Part shown: one piece after another, positions 46,583 to 56,266 of the stretch
Position numbering within the stretch: the stretch's first letter is position 1
Layout: the number at the start of each line of letters is the position of its first letter
Source: Chromatiaceae bacterium
Lineage (GTDB): Bacteria; Pseudomonadota; Gammaproteobacteria; Chromatiales; Chromatiaceae
Assembly: GCA_019356535.1 (NCBI GenBank)
Contig: CP037918.1
Span: 1-64,000 of the forward strand
DNA: 64,000 bases
Reading direction: 5' to 3'
The notes under the pieces: model-generated
What the model saw: only the letters and a program-made list of their open reading frames with translations
Databases searched by the model: none
What the model was told of the DNA's origin: nothing
Made by a program: the position numbers and the translations under genes

Positions 46583-47134
46583 TCAGGGGCGGACCAGGGC
46601 CTGCTCCACTTCTTCCCGTTTTGCTCGTCCTTCCAGTGCCTCGATCAGCTCGAGGGCAAAATCCATGGCGGTGCCCGGTCCGCGCGAGGTGATGATCTGG
46701 CCATCGCGCACCACCGGCCGGTCGAGTACCTGGATGCTGGGTTGTTCGCCGGCGGCCAGCACCCCGGGGTAAGCCGTGGCCTTGCGGCCATCCAGCAGGC
46801 CGGCACTGGCCAGCACCCTGGGGGCGGCACAGATGGCGGCGGTGAAACGGCCCTGTTCGGCCATGTCGCGCAACAGGCGCTGGATGCGCGGATCATCATT
46901 GAGATGATCGGCGCCGGGGAGGCCACCGGGCAAGACGATCATGTCGAAGGACTGGTCCAGCACCTCATCCAGGGTGGTGTCGGGCATCAGCACAGTGCCG
47001 CGGCTGCAACGCACCAGCCCGTCATCCAGGCCGGCGCTGATCACCTCGACACCGGCGCGGCGCAGCAGGTCGATGATGGTTACGGCTTCGAGCTCTTCGC
47101 AACCTGGGGCAAGGGGGACGAGGACGCGTGCCAT
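46583..47134 (-). CDS. yajL: DJ-1/PfpI family protein (YajL-like)
   Basis: The 183-residue protein has the YajL/DJ-1 pattern: VLVPLAPGCEELEAVTIIDLLRRAG, active Cys in AAICAAPRVLASAG and the acid in GCEELE. DJ-1 proteins deglycate or chaperone proteins and respond to oxidants. Its first 55 bases overlap the end of the yibQ gene in another frame, a strong overlap that suggests an alternate start or coupling. Confidence 0.88.
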   Translation of the reverse strand: MARVLVPLAPGCEELEAVTIIDLLRRAGVEVISAGLDDGLVRCSRGTVLMPDTTLDEVLDQSFDMIVLPGGLPGADHLNDDPRIQRLLRDMAEQGRFTAAICAAPRVLASAGLLDGRKATAYPGVLAAGEQPSIQVLDRPVVRDGQIITSRGPGTAMDFALELIEALEGRAKREEVEQALVRP

Positions 47135-47865
47135 GTCTCGGGACTCCTTTGGTAAGCGATCACACGGGAAACCGGTTGCAGTTCGATCCCCTGCTCGCGC
47201 AAACGGGGCAGTTCGCGCCGCAGCACCTCGAGGGTTTCGGGGTAAGGATGGCCGATGGCGATGGCCGAACCCTTGAGTCGGGCCAGCTGCGCCGCCTGAT
47301 ACAAGCGCTCGCGGATTCGTGCGGGGTCGCGCTCGTTGTCGAGAAAGACGTCGCGCCGCGCCGTGGCGATACCCATAGTGTGCGCCGTGCGTTGTGCCAC
47401 GGAGCGGGGATTGGTGCGGCTGTCTACGAAGAAGAGATTGCCGTGCCGCTGCAAGGCCTCCATCAGCCAGCGCATGCTGGCCTGTTCACCGGTAAGCAGG
47501 CTGCCCATGTGGTTGTTGATCCCCACGGCATGCGGCACCGAGCGCAGGTTGGCCGCCAGCACCGCTTCCAGGTCGACCCGGGTGTGGTCCAGGGTGAGCC
47601 CGCCGGGTCCCAGGGTGTGGTGATTCACCGAGTCCATGGGTTGATGCAGCATCACCTCGTGACCCATCCGCCAGGCCGCCTCGGCGGTCTGGCGGCTGGC
47701 ACTCAGGCGCGGCAGGATGGAGAGGGTGACCCGGGGCGGCAGTGTCAGTACCTCGCGGGCCACCTCGGCGTTGTTGCCGACATCGTCGATGATGATCGCC
47801 AGCAGCCCCGCGGCGCGCACCACGCCGGTGGCCAGGATCAGACAGGCCAGCACCAGCGAGCGCAT
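47080..47865 (-). CDS. Divergent polysaccharide deacetylase family protein (YibQ-like)
   Basis: A 261-residue protein with a signal peptide (about 1-19) and the PF04748-type domain: LLAIIIDDVGNN, TLSILPRL, HEVMLHQPMD and NNHMGSLLT. The enzyme class is inferred from the fold and its activity is not established. It is usually found after ctpA and envC, as here. It overlaps ctpA by one base. Confidence 0.88.
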   Translation of the reverse strand: MRSLVLACLILATGVVRAAGLLAIIIDDVGNNAEVAREVLTLPPRVTLSILPRLSASRQTAEAAWRMGHEVMLHQPMDSVNHHTLGPGGLTLDHTRVDLEAVLAANLRSVPHAVGINNHMGSLLTGEQASMRWLMEALQRHGNLFFVDSRTNPRSVAQRTAHTMGIATARRDVFLDNERDPARIRERLYQAAQLARLKGSAIAIGHPYPETLEVLRRELPRLREQGIELQPVSRVIAYQRSPETWHASSSPLPQVAKSSKP

Positions 47866-49187
47866 CAGGTGCCGTCCTGGATGCGCAGGATGGCCACACC
47901 CTTGAGCAGGAGGAGCGCCTCGCCGAGGGGGTAATCCTGTTCGATCAGCGACAGGCCCTTGGCGGCCGTCTGTTCCGGCTGTCCGGCCTTGTCGGGATGG
48001 GCGCCGGGATTGTCCAGGTGGTGCGCTAGTTGTGATTCGCGCAGCAGGGTTTGGTCCTTGCCCGTGCGCTTGAGTTCCACCGGTTCGAGCAGGATGTCGG
48101 GCACGATGCCCTCGGCCTGGATGGAACGCCCCTCAGGGGTGTAGTAACGCGCGGTGGTCAGCTTGATCGCGGTCTTGTCGTTTACCGGCACAATGGTCTG
48201 TACCGAACCCTTGCCAAAGGTCCGCTGGCCCATCACCACTGCGCGATGATGGTCCTGCAGAGCGCCGGCCACGATCTCGGAGGCCGAGGCCGAACCGCCG
48301 TTGACCAGCACTACCATGGGGGCGCCGTCGAGGATGTCGTCGGGTGCGGCCTCGAAGCGCAGCTGCGAGTCGCTTACCCGGCCCCGGGTGTAAACGATGG
48401 TCCCTTCCGACAGGAAGGCGTCGGCCACCGCCACCGCGGCTTGCAACACGCCACCAGGGTTGTTGCGCAGATCGAGCACCAGGCCCTTGAACGGCCCCTT
48501 GTTCTCGCGGCGCAACTTGCGCACCGCCTCGCGCATGTCGTCGGCGGTGTTGTCCTGGAACTGTGATAGCCGGATATAGGCAAAGCCGGGCTCGAGCAGG
48601 CGTGACTTGACGCTGCGGGTCTTGATGATGGCGCGTTCGACGGTGACGGAGAAGGGGGCCTCGCGTCCCTTGCGCACGATCTGCAGGGTGACGTGGGTCC
48701 CCGGCTTGCCGCGCATCAGCTTGACCGCCTCGTCGAGGGTCAGGCCCTTCACCGCCTGGTTGTTGATGCGGACGATGATGTCGCCGGCCTGGATACCGGC
48801 CTGCTGGGCGGGCGTATCGTCGATGGGGGTGATGACCTTGACGAAGCCGTCTTCCATGCCGACCTCGATGCCCAGGCCACCGAACTCGCCCTTGGTGCCC
48901 ACCCGCAGTTCGTTGAACTCGTCTTCATCGAGATAGGCCGAGTGCGGGTCCAGGCCACTGAGCATGCCGCGAATGGCGTCGAGCAACAGCTCGCGGTCGC
49001 TCACCGGCTCGACATAGTCCTGCTTGATGCGTCCGTAGACCTCGGCAAAGACCCGCAGCTCCTCTAGCGGGATACCCTCCTTCGCCTGGTCCTGCAAGGG
49101 GGCTTGTGGCGAGCGTGCCACCACGGGAGAGGCGAGGCCCGCCAGCAGGCAGAACAGTCCGGTCAACGCAATGCGGCTTCTTTTCAT
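47865..49187 (-). CDS. ctpA: Carboxy-terminal processing protease (CtpA/S41)
   Basis: ATG 49187 with GAGAGGAG upstream gives 440 residues. Signal peptide (1-24), an N-terminal helical part, PDZ (about 98-170) and the S41 protease core with VNGGSASASE (catalytic Ser within 299-303) and TFGKGSVQ (Lys326). It cuts C-terminal ends of periplasmic proteins. The longer GTG-start frame (49400) overlaps envC and is rejected. It lies between envC and yibQ. Confidence 0.93.
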   Translation of the reverse strand: MKRSRIALTGLFCLLAGLASPVVARSPQAPLQDQAKEGIPLEELRVFAEVYGRIKQDYVEPVSDRELLLDAIRGMLSGLDPHSAYLDEDEFNELRVGTKGEFGGLGIEVGMEDGFVKVITPIDDTPAQQAGIQAGDIIVRINNQAVKGLTLDEAVKLMRGKPGTHVTLQIVRKGREAPFSVTVERAIIKTRSVKSRLLEPGFAYIRLSQFQDNTADDMREAVRKLRRENKGPFKGLVLDLRNNPGGVLQAAVAVADAFLSEGTIVYTRGRVSDSQLRFEAAPDDILDGAPMVVLVNGGSASASEIVAGALQDHHRAVVMGQRTFGKGSVQTIVPVNDKTAIKLTTARYYTPEGRSIQAEGIVPDILLEPVELKRTGKDQTLLRESQLAHHLDNPGAHPDKAGQPEQTAAKGLSLIEQDYPLGEALLLLKGVAILRIQDGT

Positions 49188-49215
49188 GCTCTCCTCTCTG
49201 CCGGGCGCGCTCTGT

Positions 49216-50436
49216 TCAGCCGACGCGTCGTCCCCTGGGTCTGCGGCACCAGCGTATCGGGTCCACCGGCTTGCCGTTGTGACGGATCGCAAAATAGACA
49301 CCGGTCTCCTTGCGCCCGCCCGTGTTGCCCGCCGCGGCGATGGGCTCGCCCGCTTCGACCCAGTCGCCCGCTTCCTTGAACAGGCTCTGGTTGTGCCCAT
49401 AGAGCGTCATGTAGCCATTGCCGTGGTCGATGATGATCAGCAGACCGAAGCCACGCAGCCAGTCGGCGAAGGCCACTCGGCCGGCGTGGATGGCATACAC
49501 ATCGTGCCCCTCGGGAGCGCCGATCATAACACCATCCCAACGCAGCTTGCCGATCTTGGGGTCGCCGAAGGCCTTGCGGATCACACCCTTGAGTGGCCAG
49601 GGCAGGCGGCCCCTCGCCCGTGGGAAGGGGATCTGCTCGGCCGGGGCGGCGGGGATGTCAGCCAGCGCTTGCTGCAGGCCGCGCAGCAGGGCCTGGAGCT
49701 GTTTTTCATCCTTGTGCAGACGCGCCAGTTCCGAACCCTGGCCCTGGATTTCGCGCGCCAGTTGTGCGATGACCGCCCGCCGTTTTTGTTGCTGTGCCTC
49801 GAGCGCCAGCTTGCGTTCCTCCTGCTCGGCCTGCAGGCGGCGCAGGCGTTGCTGCTCGTGGGCGATCTCGGCACGGGTTTCGGCCAGCGCCTGCAGGCGT
49901 TCGCGGATCTGCGTCATGCGCCGCGCGCGCTCGCGATTGAGGTAATCGTAGTAGGCCAGCACCCGGGTGACCGCTGCCGGGTCCTGTTGGCTGAGCAGGA
50001 TACGCAGCTGTTCCTGGCGGCCCATGGCATAGGCTGCGCGGACCTGGCGCGCCAGCAGTTCACGCTGTTCAGCCAGCGCGCGTTGTTGGGTCGCTTCCTG
50101 CCGGTGCAACGTATCGAGGCGTTGATTGCTTCGTTCCAGGCGCCCGCGCAGCACGCGCAGGCGGCGTGCCAGTCGGCCGATGGCCTGTTCGCTTTCCTCG
50201 AGTTGGCGGTTGAGCGTGGTGCGCTGACCGCGGGCCTGGCGTATGCGCTTCTGGAGGGCGGCGATGCGTTCGCGCAACTGCGCCAGTTGACGCTCCTGGT
50301 CTTGCACATCGACAGCCGATGCTGCCGGCCCGGCCAGCGCTACCAGCGCCCACACGAGAAGGGGCAGGCCGAATCGCTTCAGCCTGCCCCCGGGGTCATG
50401 ATGCCGAGCGGACACCAAGGTCGGATCAGTCATCAT
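49216..50436 (-). CDS. envC: Murein hydrolase activator EnvC
   Basis: EnvC activates amidases at the division site. The 406-residue protein has a signal segment (about 20-41), a long coiled coil (about 42-255) and a C-terminal LytM domain (about 285-400), with [10 protein letters not shown] and [13 protein letters not shown]. The LytM metal ligands are incomplete as in EnvC, so it is an activator and not an enzyme. It overlaps gpmI by 11 bases. Confidence 0.92.
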   Translation of the reverse strand: MMTDPTLVSARHHDPGGRLKRFGLPLLVWALVALAGPAASAVDVQDQERQLAQLRERIAALQKRIRQARGQRTTLNRQLEESEQAIGRLARRLRVLRGRLERSNQRLDTLHRQEATQQRALAEQRELLARQVRAAYAMGRQEQLRILLSQQDPAAVTRVLAYYDYLNRERARRMTQIRERLQALAETRAEIAHEQQRLRRLQAEQEERKLALEAQQQKRRAVIAQLAREIQGQGSELARLHKDEKQLQALLRGLQQALADIPAAPAEQIPFPRARGRLPWPLKGVIRKAFGDPKIGKLRWDGVMIGAPEGHDVYAIHAGRVAFADWLRGFGLLIIIDHGNGYMTLYGHNQSLFKEAGDWVEAGEPIAAAGNTGGRKETGVYFAIRHNGKPVDPIRWCRRPRGRRVG

Positions 50437-51961
50437 CTCCCAGCAGCGACTTGCCGGTCATCTCGATGGGCTGTTCCAGGCCCATGATGCGCAGCAGGGT
50501 GGGGGCCACGTCACACAGGGCGCCTTGGCCCTTGAGTGTGTCGAACTGACTGCCCACGTAGACCAGGGGTACCGGGTTGGTGGTGTGTGCGGTATGGGCC
50601 TGGCCGATCTCCGGATCGCGCATCTGCTCGGCATTGCCGTGGTCGGCCGTGATCAGCATCTCGCCGCCGACCTCGCGCGTTGCGGCTACCACCCGGCCGA
50701 TGCATTCGTCGAGTACCTCGATGGCTTGCACGGCGGCGTCGAAATTGCCGGTATGGCCCACCATGTCGCCGTTGGCGTAGTTGCAGATGATGGCGTCGTA
50801 GGCGCCGCTGCGGATCGCCTCGACCAGCTTGTCGGTGACCTCACGCGCACTCATCTCCGGCTGCAGGTCATAGGTGGCGATCTGCGGTGAAGGCACCAAA
50901 ATACGGTCCTCGCCTTCGAAGGGCTGTTCCAGCCCACCGTTGAAGAAAAAGGTCACGTGCGCATACTTTTCGGTCTCGGCGATGCGCAGCTGGTGCAGGC
51001 CGAGACGGGCAATGTACTCGCCGAAGGTGTTGATCAGGCGCTCCGGCGGGTAGGCCACCGGGATGTCGAATTCCTTGTTGTACTGGGTGAGCGAGACGTA
51101 GCACGCGATCCTTGGAGTGGCTCGGCGCTCGAAGCAGTCGAAGTCCGGCTCGATGAAGGGGCGGGTGATCTGGCGTGCGCGGTCGGAGCGGTAGTTCATG
51201 TTGATGATGACATCCCCGTCTTCCACCGGGACCGGCGTGCCGATACGCGTGGGCGAGATGAACTCGTCGGTCTCGCCCCGTTCGTAGGCGGCGTGCAGCG
51301 CGCTGATGCTGTCATCATGGGCGTATTCGCCCTCGCCCAGGGTGATCAGGTCGTAGGCCTTGCGGATACGTTCCCAGCGGTGGTCGCGGTCCATTGCGAA
51401 GTAGCGTCCGATCATGGTCGCCAGGCGGCCACCGCCCACCTCCGCGAACACCTCGTCGAGCTTGCGCAGCGAGGCCTCGGCCGACTTCGGTGGCATGTCA
51501 CGGCCGTCGAGGAATGCGTGTACCACGGCGTCGGCGCCACGCTCGACCGCCAGGCGCACCATGGCGTGAATGTGCTCCTCGTGGCTGTGCACTCCACCGG
51601 GCGAGAGCAGTCCCAGGATGTGCACCCGGCGACCGTGGGCGACAGCGGCATCCACCGCGTCGGTGAGCGTCAGGTTGGAGTAGAAGGATCCGGTGCGGAT
51701 CGAGCGACTGACGCGGGTGAATTCCTGGTACACCACGCGGCCGGCTCCCAGGTTGAGGTGGCCCACCTCGGAGTTGCCCATCTGCCCGCCCGGCAGGCCC
51801 ACCGCCGAGCCTGAGGTTCGCAGTGCGGTGTGCGGACACTCCGCCCAGAGACGATCCCAGTTCGGCTTGCGGGCCGCTGCGATGGCGTTGTATTCCTGTT
51901 TGTCGCTCAAGCCCCAGCCATCGAGGATCAACAGGATGGCGGGTCTGACCTTGCTGCTCAT
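50426..51961 (-). CDS. gpmI: 2,3-bisphosphoglycerate-independent phosphoglycerate mutase
   Basis: GpmI interconverts 3- and 2-phosphoglycerate with two Mn ions. ATG 51961 gives 511 residues beginning [20 protein letters not shown] 51976 would add five residues. Phosphoserine Ser64 is in [11 protein letters not shown], and HGNAEQM is part of the second metal site. gpmI-envC-ctpA order is typical. Confidence 0.96.
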   Translation of the reverse strand: MSSKVRPAILLILDGWGLSDKQEYNAIAAARKPNWDRLWAECPHTALRTSGSAVGLPGGQMGNSEVGHLNLGAGRVVYQEFTRVSRSIRTGSFYSNLTLTDAVDAAVAHGRRVHILGLLSPGGVHSHEEHIHAMVRLAVERGADAVVHAFLDGRDMPPKSAEASLRKLDEVFAEVGGGRLATMIGRYFAMDRDHRWERIRKAYDLITLGEGEYAHDDSISALHAAYERGETDEFISPTRIGTPVPVEDGDVIINMNYRSDRARQITRPFIEPDFDCFERRATPRIACYVSLTQYNKEFDIPVAYPPERLINTFGEYIARLGLHQLRIAETEKYAHVTFFFNGGLEQPFEGEDRILVPSPQIATYDLQPEMSAREVTDKLVEAIRSGAYDAIICNYANGDMVGHTGNFDAAVQAIEVLDECIGRVVAATREVGGEMLITADHGNAEQMRDPEIGQAHTAHTTNPVPLVYVGSQFDTLKGQGALCDVAPTLLRIMGLEQPIEMTGKSLLGDDD

Positions 51962-52254
51962 GTTGTCTGTCACCACGCATCGCCACGCCGGAGCATGGCG
52001 ACCATCAGAAGTTCAAAGGGATGGGGTCGGAAAGGCGCGCTGGCGCCCGCAGCCACGCGAAGAATTGTGCTCAATTAAACCATAGGTGGTGGTCCCAAGG
52101 CCAACCATGCATCCGTCGCGGATAAAGCGGCCTTTGCCCGGAATCGAAGAAAAAAAGGTCGCCAACCGGTGTCCTTTTCGGTTTAATCGGGCGAGTATTA
52201 CAATATCAGCAAGCAGGAATGCTGCCTCAGGCAACCGAAAGGAGTGACAGGTTG

Positions 52255-52614
52255 ATGAATTTCACCATCGAGGACTCGGACCCCCTCGTGAACGACGACA
52301 CCGAAAACGAACTTGGTCTGCTGCATGGCGATGATGACATCGACCGCGCCTCGCGGGCGCTCAAGGCGATGTCGCATCCCTTGCGCCTCAAGATTCTCTG
52401 CACGCTGGGTGACCAGGAGGTCAGCGTACAGGAGATCGTCGAACGCGTCGGTACCTCGCAGAGCAACATCTCGCAGCATCTTGCGATCCTGCGCGATAAG
52501 GGTATCCTCACCTCCCGCAAGGACGCCAACCGCGTCTTCTATCGGGTGAGCGACAACCGCACGCTGCAGCTCATCGGCATGATGCGCGAGGTGTTCTGCT
52601 CCAGCGGTCACTGA
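52255..52614 (+). CDS. ArsR-family regulator, YgaV/BigR/SqrR-like
   Basis: The ATG at 52255 gives 119 residues with a winged helix (about 33-110): ALKAMSHPLRLKILCTLGD, recognition helix TSQSNISQHLAILRDKGI. Cys49 (in KILC) and Cys115 (in EVFC) sit where the persulfide-sensing pair of YgaV/BigR lies. It is followed by a rhodanese gene after 68 bases. The role as a persulfide-responsive repressor is inferred. The longer frame start at 52219 lacks a ribosome site, and AAAGGAG stands before 52255. Confidence 0.8.
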   Translation: MNFTIEDSDPLVNDDTENELGLLHGDDDIDRASRALKAMSHPLRLKILCTLGDQEVSVQEIVERVGTSQSNISQHLAILRDKGILTSRKDANRVFYRVSDNRTLQLIGMMREVFCSSGH

Positions 52615-52682
52615 GTGGCTCGCCGGGCCGACCGGCGCGACCTTGCAACGACGATCCTGACAGCATCGACAGGAACGGGGCC

Positions 52683-53144
52683 ATGGTGTCCCGTTTCTTC
52701 GTGGTGGAGACCCCGGACCCCATGCAACAGTACCTCGAATTCGCGGCCAATCACCCTGTGCTGATCGGTGCCTTCGTACTCATTCTGGGCGCCCTGATCT
52801 GGAACCTGCTGCGCGAGAGTGCCAGCGGCCTGAACATCGACCCTGGCGAGGCCACGCTCAAGATCAACCACGAGGATGCCGTGGTGGTGGACGTGCGTTC
52901 GATCAAGGAATTCTCCGAAGGCCACATCCTGCATGCCGAGAACATTCCGCTCAACGGACTGAAGAACCAGTTGCCGGCACTGGAGAAGTACCGCCAGCGC
53001 CCGATCATCATGGTGTGCCGCAGTGGCTCCCGATCGGGCGTGGCCGCCACCACCCTGCGCAAGGCAGGTTTCAAGCAGGTGTACAACCTGCGTGGCGGCA
53101 TGCTGGCCTGGGAGAATGCCGGCCTGCCGGTGAAACGCCGCTAA
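52683..53144 (+). CDS. Membrane-anchored rhodanese-like sulfurtransferase
   Basis: The 153-residue protein has one membrane segment (about 24-41) and a cytoplasmic rhodanese domain with VVVDVRSIKEF and active loop CRSGSRS (Cys112). ATG 52683 has AGGA eight bases upstream. Family members mostly start MQQYLEFAANHP, equal to ATG 52722, so the true start may be 39 bases later. It is like YibN, which precedes grxC-secB in other gammaproteobacteria; grxC is absent here. Confidence 0.88.
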   Translation: MVSRFFVVETPDPMQQYLEFAANHPVLIGAFVLILGALIWNLLRESASGLNIDPGEATLKINHEDAVVVDVRSIKEFSEGHILHAENIPLNGLKNQLPALEKYRQRPIIMVCRSGSRSGVAATTLRKAGFKQVYNLRGGMLAWENAGLPVKRR

Positions 53145-53162
53145 CCACAGGAACTACAAGCC

Positions 53163-53627
53163 ATGACCGACGACGCACAGCCTGAGAATGCCCCCCAGTT
53201 CGCTATTCAGCGGATCTATGTGAAGGATCTGTCCTTCGAGTCGCCCAATGCCCCACAGATCTTCCTCGAGGAAGGCGCACCCGAGATCCAGGTTGGATTG
53301 CAGACCGGGGTGAGCGCCCTCGGTGACGACACCTACGAGGTGGTGCTCAGCGTCAGCGTGGAGGCCAAACTGGCCGAGCGCACCATCTATCTGGTGGAGG
53401 TGCAACAGGCCGGTATCTTCCTGGCCCGCAACTTCCCCGAGGAGCAGCTGGGCCCTCTGCTCGGTATCGGTGCCCCCAACGCCTTGCTGCCCTATGCCCG
53501 CGAGCTGATCTCGGATCTGACTACCCGCGGCACCTTCGCCCCTTTCATCCTGCAGCCGGTCAACTTCGAGGCCATGTACGCCCAGCAGCAGGCCGATACA
53601 ACGACCGACGAGCCAGCCACTCACTGA
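53163..53627 (+). CDS. secB: Protein-export chaperone SecB
   Basis: SecB keeps precursors unfolded and delivers them to SecA. The 154-residue protein has FAIQRIYVKDLSFESPNAPQ (family start), EVVLSVSVEAK and FPYAREL-like LLPYARELISDLTTRG, with an acidic C-terminal tail. Confidence 0.97.
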   Translation: MTDDAQPENAPQFAIQRIYVKDLSFESPNAPQIFLEEGAPEIQVGLQTGVSALGDDTYEVVLSVSVEAKLAERTIYLVEVQQAGIFLARNFPEEQLGPLLGIGAPNALLPYARELISDLTTRGTFAPFILQPVNFEAMYAQQQADTTTDEPATH

Positions 53628-53636
53628 GCCTCGGCC

Positions 53637-54704
53637 ATGGCGGACGAGCGCATCGGGGTTCTCGGCGCCGGCTCCTGGGGTACCGCCCTGGCCATCGATT
53701 TCGCGCGTCACCGGCCGGTCAGCCTCTGGTCGCACAGCAGTGAAGAGGTCGCCGCCTTGCGGCGTGATCGCGAGAACCGGCAATACCTGCCCGGCATCCC
53801 TTTCCCCGAGGCCCTGCATGTCGAGGACGAGCTGGGCCGGCTGCTCGGGGACTGTGGCGAGATACTGATTGTGGTGCCCAGCCATGCCTTTGCCGGGCTC
53901 TGCGCGCGGATTGCGGAGCTGGCCCCGGGGCTGTCTTCGCTGTCCTGGGCCACCAAGGGCTTCGAACCCGAGAGTGGCCGGCTGCTCAGCGAAGTGGCTG
54001 CTCACTATTTCCCGAAAGCGGCGCTCGGGGTCCTGTCCGGGCCGACCTTCGCCCGTGAGGTCGCCCAGGGCCTGCCGACGGCCATCACCATCGCCTCCAG
54101 CGACCCTGCTCACGCCCGCCGCCTGGCCGAATGGCTGCGCAGCGACCATTTCCGTGTGTACACCAGCGGCGACCTGGTGGGTGTGCAGGTCGGTGGCGCG
54201 GCCAAGAATGTGATGGCCATTGCTGCCGGCATATCCGACGGACTGGGTTTTGGCGCCAATGCCCGTGCGGCCCTGATCACCCGAGGTCTGTCCGAGATCA
54301 CTCGCCTGGGCCTGGCACTGGGCGGACGCCCCGAGACATTCATGGGGCTGGCCGGGCTGGGCGATCTGGTGCTCACCTGTACCGACGACCAGTCGCGCAA
54401 CCGGCGCCTGGGCCTGGCCCTGGCCGCTGGACAGTCGGTGGATCACGCGCGCACCCTCATCGGCCAGGAGGTCGAGGGCGTGGGCACTGCGCGCGAAGTG
54501 CGGCGAAAGGCGCACGAACTGGGTATCGAGATGCCGATCACCGAGCAGACCTGGCGTGTGCTCTACCAGGGCCTCCCTCCTCGGGAGGCGGTCCACAACC
54601 TGTTGTCACGGCAGCCGCGAGCCGAGGATGCCTTTCTGGCTTTTTCCGCGGGTGAAGAGGGCCCGACCACGGCCGGCGACGTCGGTGACAGGAGGGAAGA
54701 GTGA
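53637..54704 (+). CDS. gpsA: Glycerol-3-phosphate dehydrogenase (NAD(P)+)
   Basis: GpsA makes glycerol-3-phosphate for phospholipids. The 355 residues have Rossmann GAGSWGTALA, conserved Lys in ATKGFE and GGAAKNVMAIAAG, and C-terminal EGVGTAREV. It follows secB by 9 bases, as in related bacteria. The last 20 residues are variable. Confidence 0.97.
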   Translation: MADERIGVLGAGSWGTALAIDFARHRPVSLWSHSSEEVAALRRDRENRQYLPGIPFPEALHVEDELGRLLGDCGEILIVVPSHAFAGLCARIAELAPGLSSLSWATKGFEPESGRLLSEVAAHYFPKAALGVLSGPTFAREVAQGLPTAITIASSDPAHARRLAEWLRSDHFRVYTSGDLVGVQVGGAAKNVMAIAAGISDGLGFGANARAALITRGLSEITRLGLALGGRPETFMGLAGLGDLVLTCTDDQSRNRRLGLALAAGQSVDHARTLIGQEVEGVGTAREVRRKAHELGIEMPITEQTWRVLYQGLPPREAVHNLLSRQPRAEDAFLAFSAGEEGPTTAGDVGDRREE

Positions 54705-54821
54705 TCCCCTCGCCGGCGCAGTGGCCCGGGAAGGAGGCCCCTGGATCAGGCACTCGTACTGCGGCCGGGAAAGTACCGAAACGTGGCACAATGCCCGCCC
54801 TTTCGAGAGGGGATGCCGGCA

Positions 54822-55379
54822 ATGAACGATACTGCTGAATACCTGCTGCCCGAGGAGCTCGACAAGTTGCAGAGCGTGCTGGTCGAGCACATGCCGACTT
54901 CGGGGAGCATGCCGCTGGACGCCGCGCATGGCTATCTCACCGCGTTGGCTGCGCACACCGATCGCGTGGATCACGCGGTGGCGCGTGCGCGGGTGCTCGG
55001 CGAGATCGCCGGTGAGCACGGTATCGAGCCGCTGCTGCGCAAATTTCACGAGCAGATCTTGCGCGATCTGGAAAGCGGTGACTACGGGCCACTGATCATG
55101 CAGATGCCGCGTGAGGACGGCAGCATGCTGCCCCTGCCCTATGGTTGGTGTGAGGGCTATGTCCTGGGTCTGAATACCGCTGGCGAGGACCGGCGCGAAC
55201 TGGCGGCTGCCGACGAACAGGCCGCGGCGCGGCTCACGCCCATCTATGCCTTCCTGATGTACGAAGAGTCGCAGATGTTCGATCCACCTGACGAGCAGGC
55301 GCACCGCGAGACGGTCGGCGAACTGGGCGAGAGTGCGGTGTGGTTGTATCGCTGGTGGCAGCAGCGGGGCGGCGCATGA
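54822..55379 (+). CDS. UPF0149/YecA family protein
   Basis: ATG 54822 gives 185 residues. The family pattern includes GYLTALAAH and WCEGYVLGL, all-helical. No Zn-binding C-terminus is seen, so it is a UPF0149 member without the SEC-C tail. Function unknown. It overlaps the SH3-protein gene by 4 bases. Confidence 0.85.
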   Translation: MNDTAEYLLPEELDKLQSVLVEHMPTSGSMPLDAAHGYLTALAAHTDRVDHAVARARVLGEIAGEHGIEPLLRKFHEQILRDLESGDYGPLIMQMPREDGSMLPLPYGWCEGYVLGLNTAGEDRRELAAADEQAAARLTPIYAFLMYEESQMFDPPDEQAHRETVGELGESAVWLYRWWQQRGGA

Positions 55380-56041
55380 GGCGTGGTCTGCTGGTACTGC
55401 TGCTGGCACTCTGTGGCCTGGCTGCTGCAGCCCATGTCACTGACCGGCTGGTGATCGGCCTGTACGAGACACCGGCGTTGCAGGGAGAGCCGCAGCGCCT
55501 GCTGGCCAGTGGTACGCCGATCGAGGTGCTGGCGCGTCGCGCCGGCAAGGCGCAGGTGCGGCTGGGAGACGGCACCACGGGCTGGATCGAGGCGCGTTAC
55601 GTCTCGGAAGAGAAGCCGGCGGCCATGCAGTTGCTGGAGGCGCGCGCCGAGATCCGCCGTCTGCGCCAGCGCCTGGCCAGGGTGACACCGGGCGAGGCGC
55701 AGGCCGCCGATGCGCCGCTGCCATCCGCAGCCGGAGTACGCGCTGGCATCGAGCTTGCCAAGGCGCGGGAGCGCATCGCCGAGTTGGAGCAGGCGCTGGC
55801 CGAACTGCCGTCCCTGCGTGCGGCAGCCGCCGAGCGCGACCGCCTGGCTCGGCGCTTGCAACAGGTCCGCGATCTGCTCGGTGCGAATGCTGCTGAGAGG
55901 CTAGGCGCTTCCCCTGCGCCACGCAGTGGTGACGTCTATCCCTGGGTCCTGGGGGTGGGGCTGATGCTGGTCGGCTTCGTTGCCGGTGCGGTGCTGGTCA
56001 AGCTGCGCCTGCGCCGGCGTTATGGTGGCTTGCGGCTCTAG
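55376..56041 (+). CDS. SH3-domain protein with coiled coil and C-terminal membrane segment (TIGR04211-like)
   Basis: The ATG at 55376 (ATGA overlap) gives 221 residues. Signal peptide (about 1-19), SH3-like domain (about 20-85, WIEARYVSEEKPA), coiled coil (about 85-175) and a C-terminal membrane segment (about 190-208) followed by a basic tail. The layout is that of the YgiM-type proteins. Its TAG stop is formed by the first bases of MITE-like copy D. Confidence 0.85.
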   Translation: MRRGLLVLLLALCGLAAAAHVTDRLVIGLYETPALQGEPQRLLASGTPIEVLARRAGKAQVRLGDGTTGWIEARYVSEEKPAAMQLLEARAEIRRLRQRLARVTPGEAQAADAPLPSAAGVRAGIELAKARERIAELEQALAELPSLRAAAAERDRLARRLQQVRDLLGANAAERLGASPAPRSGDVYPWVLGVGLMLVGFVAGAVLVKLRLRRRYGGLRL

Positions 56042-56191
56042 CCAGGATGTTTCACCGGCATCCTGAGATGCCGGCGGAATTCGCAGCCGTCGCGGCTGCC
56101 GAGTTGGAGCAACTGCAACCGGCGGTTGGCGTGCCTGTTTGCTAGATCATTCAGCATCCCGGGCTTCAAGCGTTGTTTGGGCGGTGAAATA
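56039..56191 (-). mobile_element. MITE-like palindromic element, copy D (shortened)
   Basis: About 153 bp, inverted relative to A and B. It begins TAGCCAGGATGTTTCACCGG at the stop of the SH3-protein gene, shares GCCGGCGGAATTCGCAGCCG with copy C, and ends AAGCGTTGTTTGGGCGGTGA. About 100 bp of the centre are missing compared with C. Confidence 0.7.
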
Positions 56192-56266
56192 ACAGCGCGC
56201 CAGGCCGCCGGAATCGAGCGCCGGCGATATCTCCCCCATGGGTGGGGCTACCCCGCGGCGGGTTCC

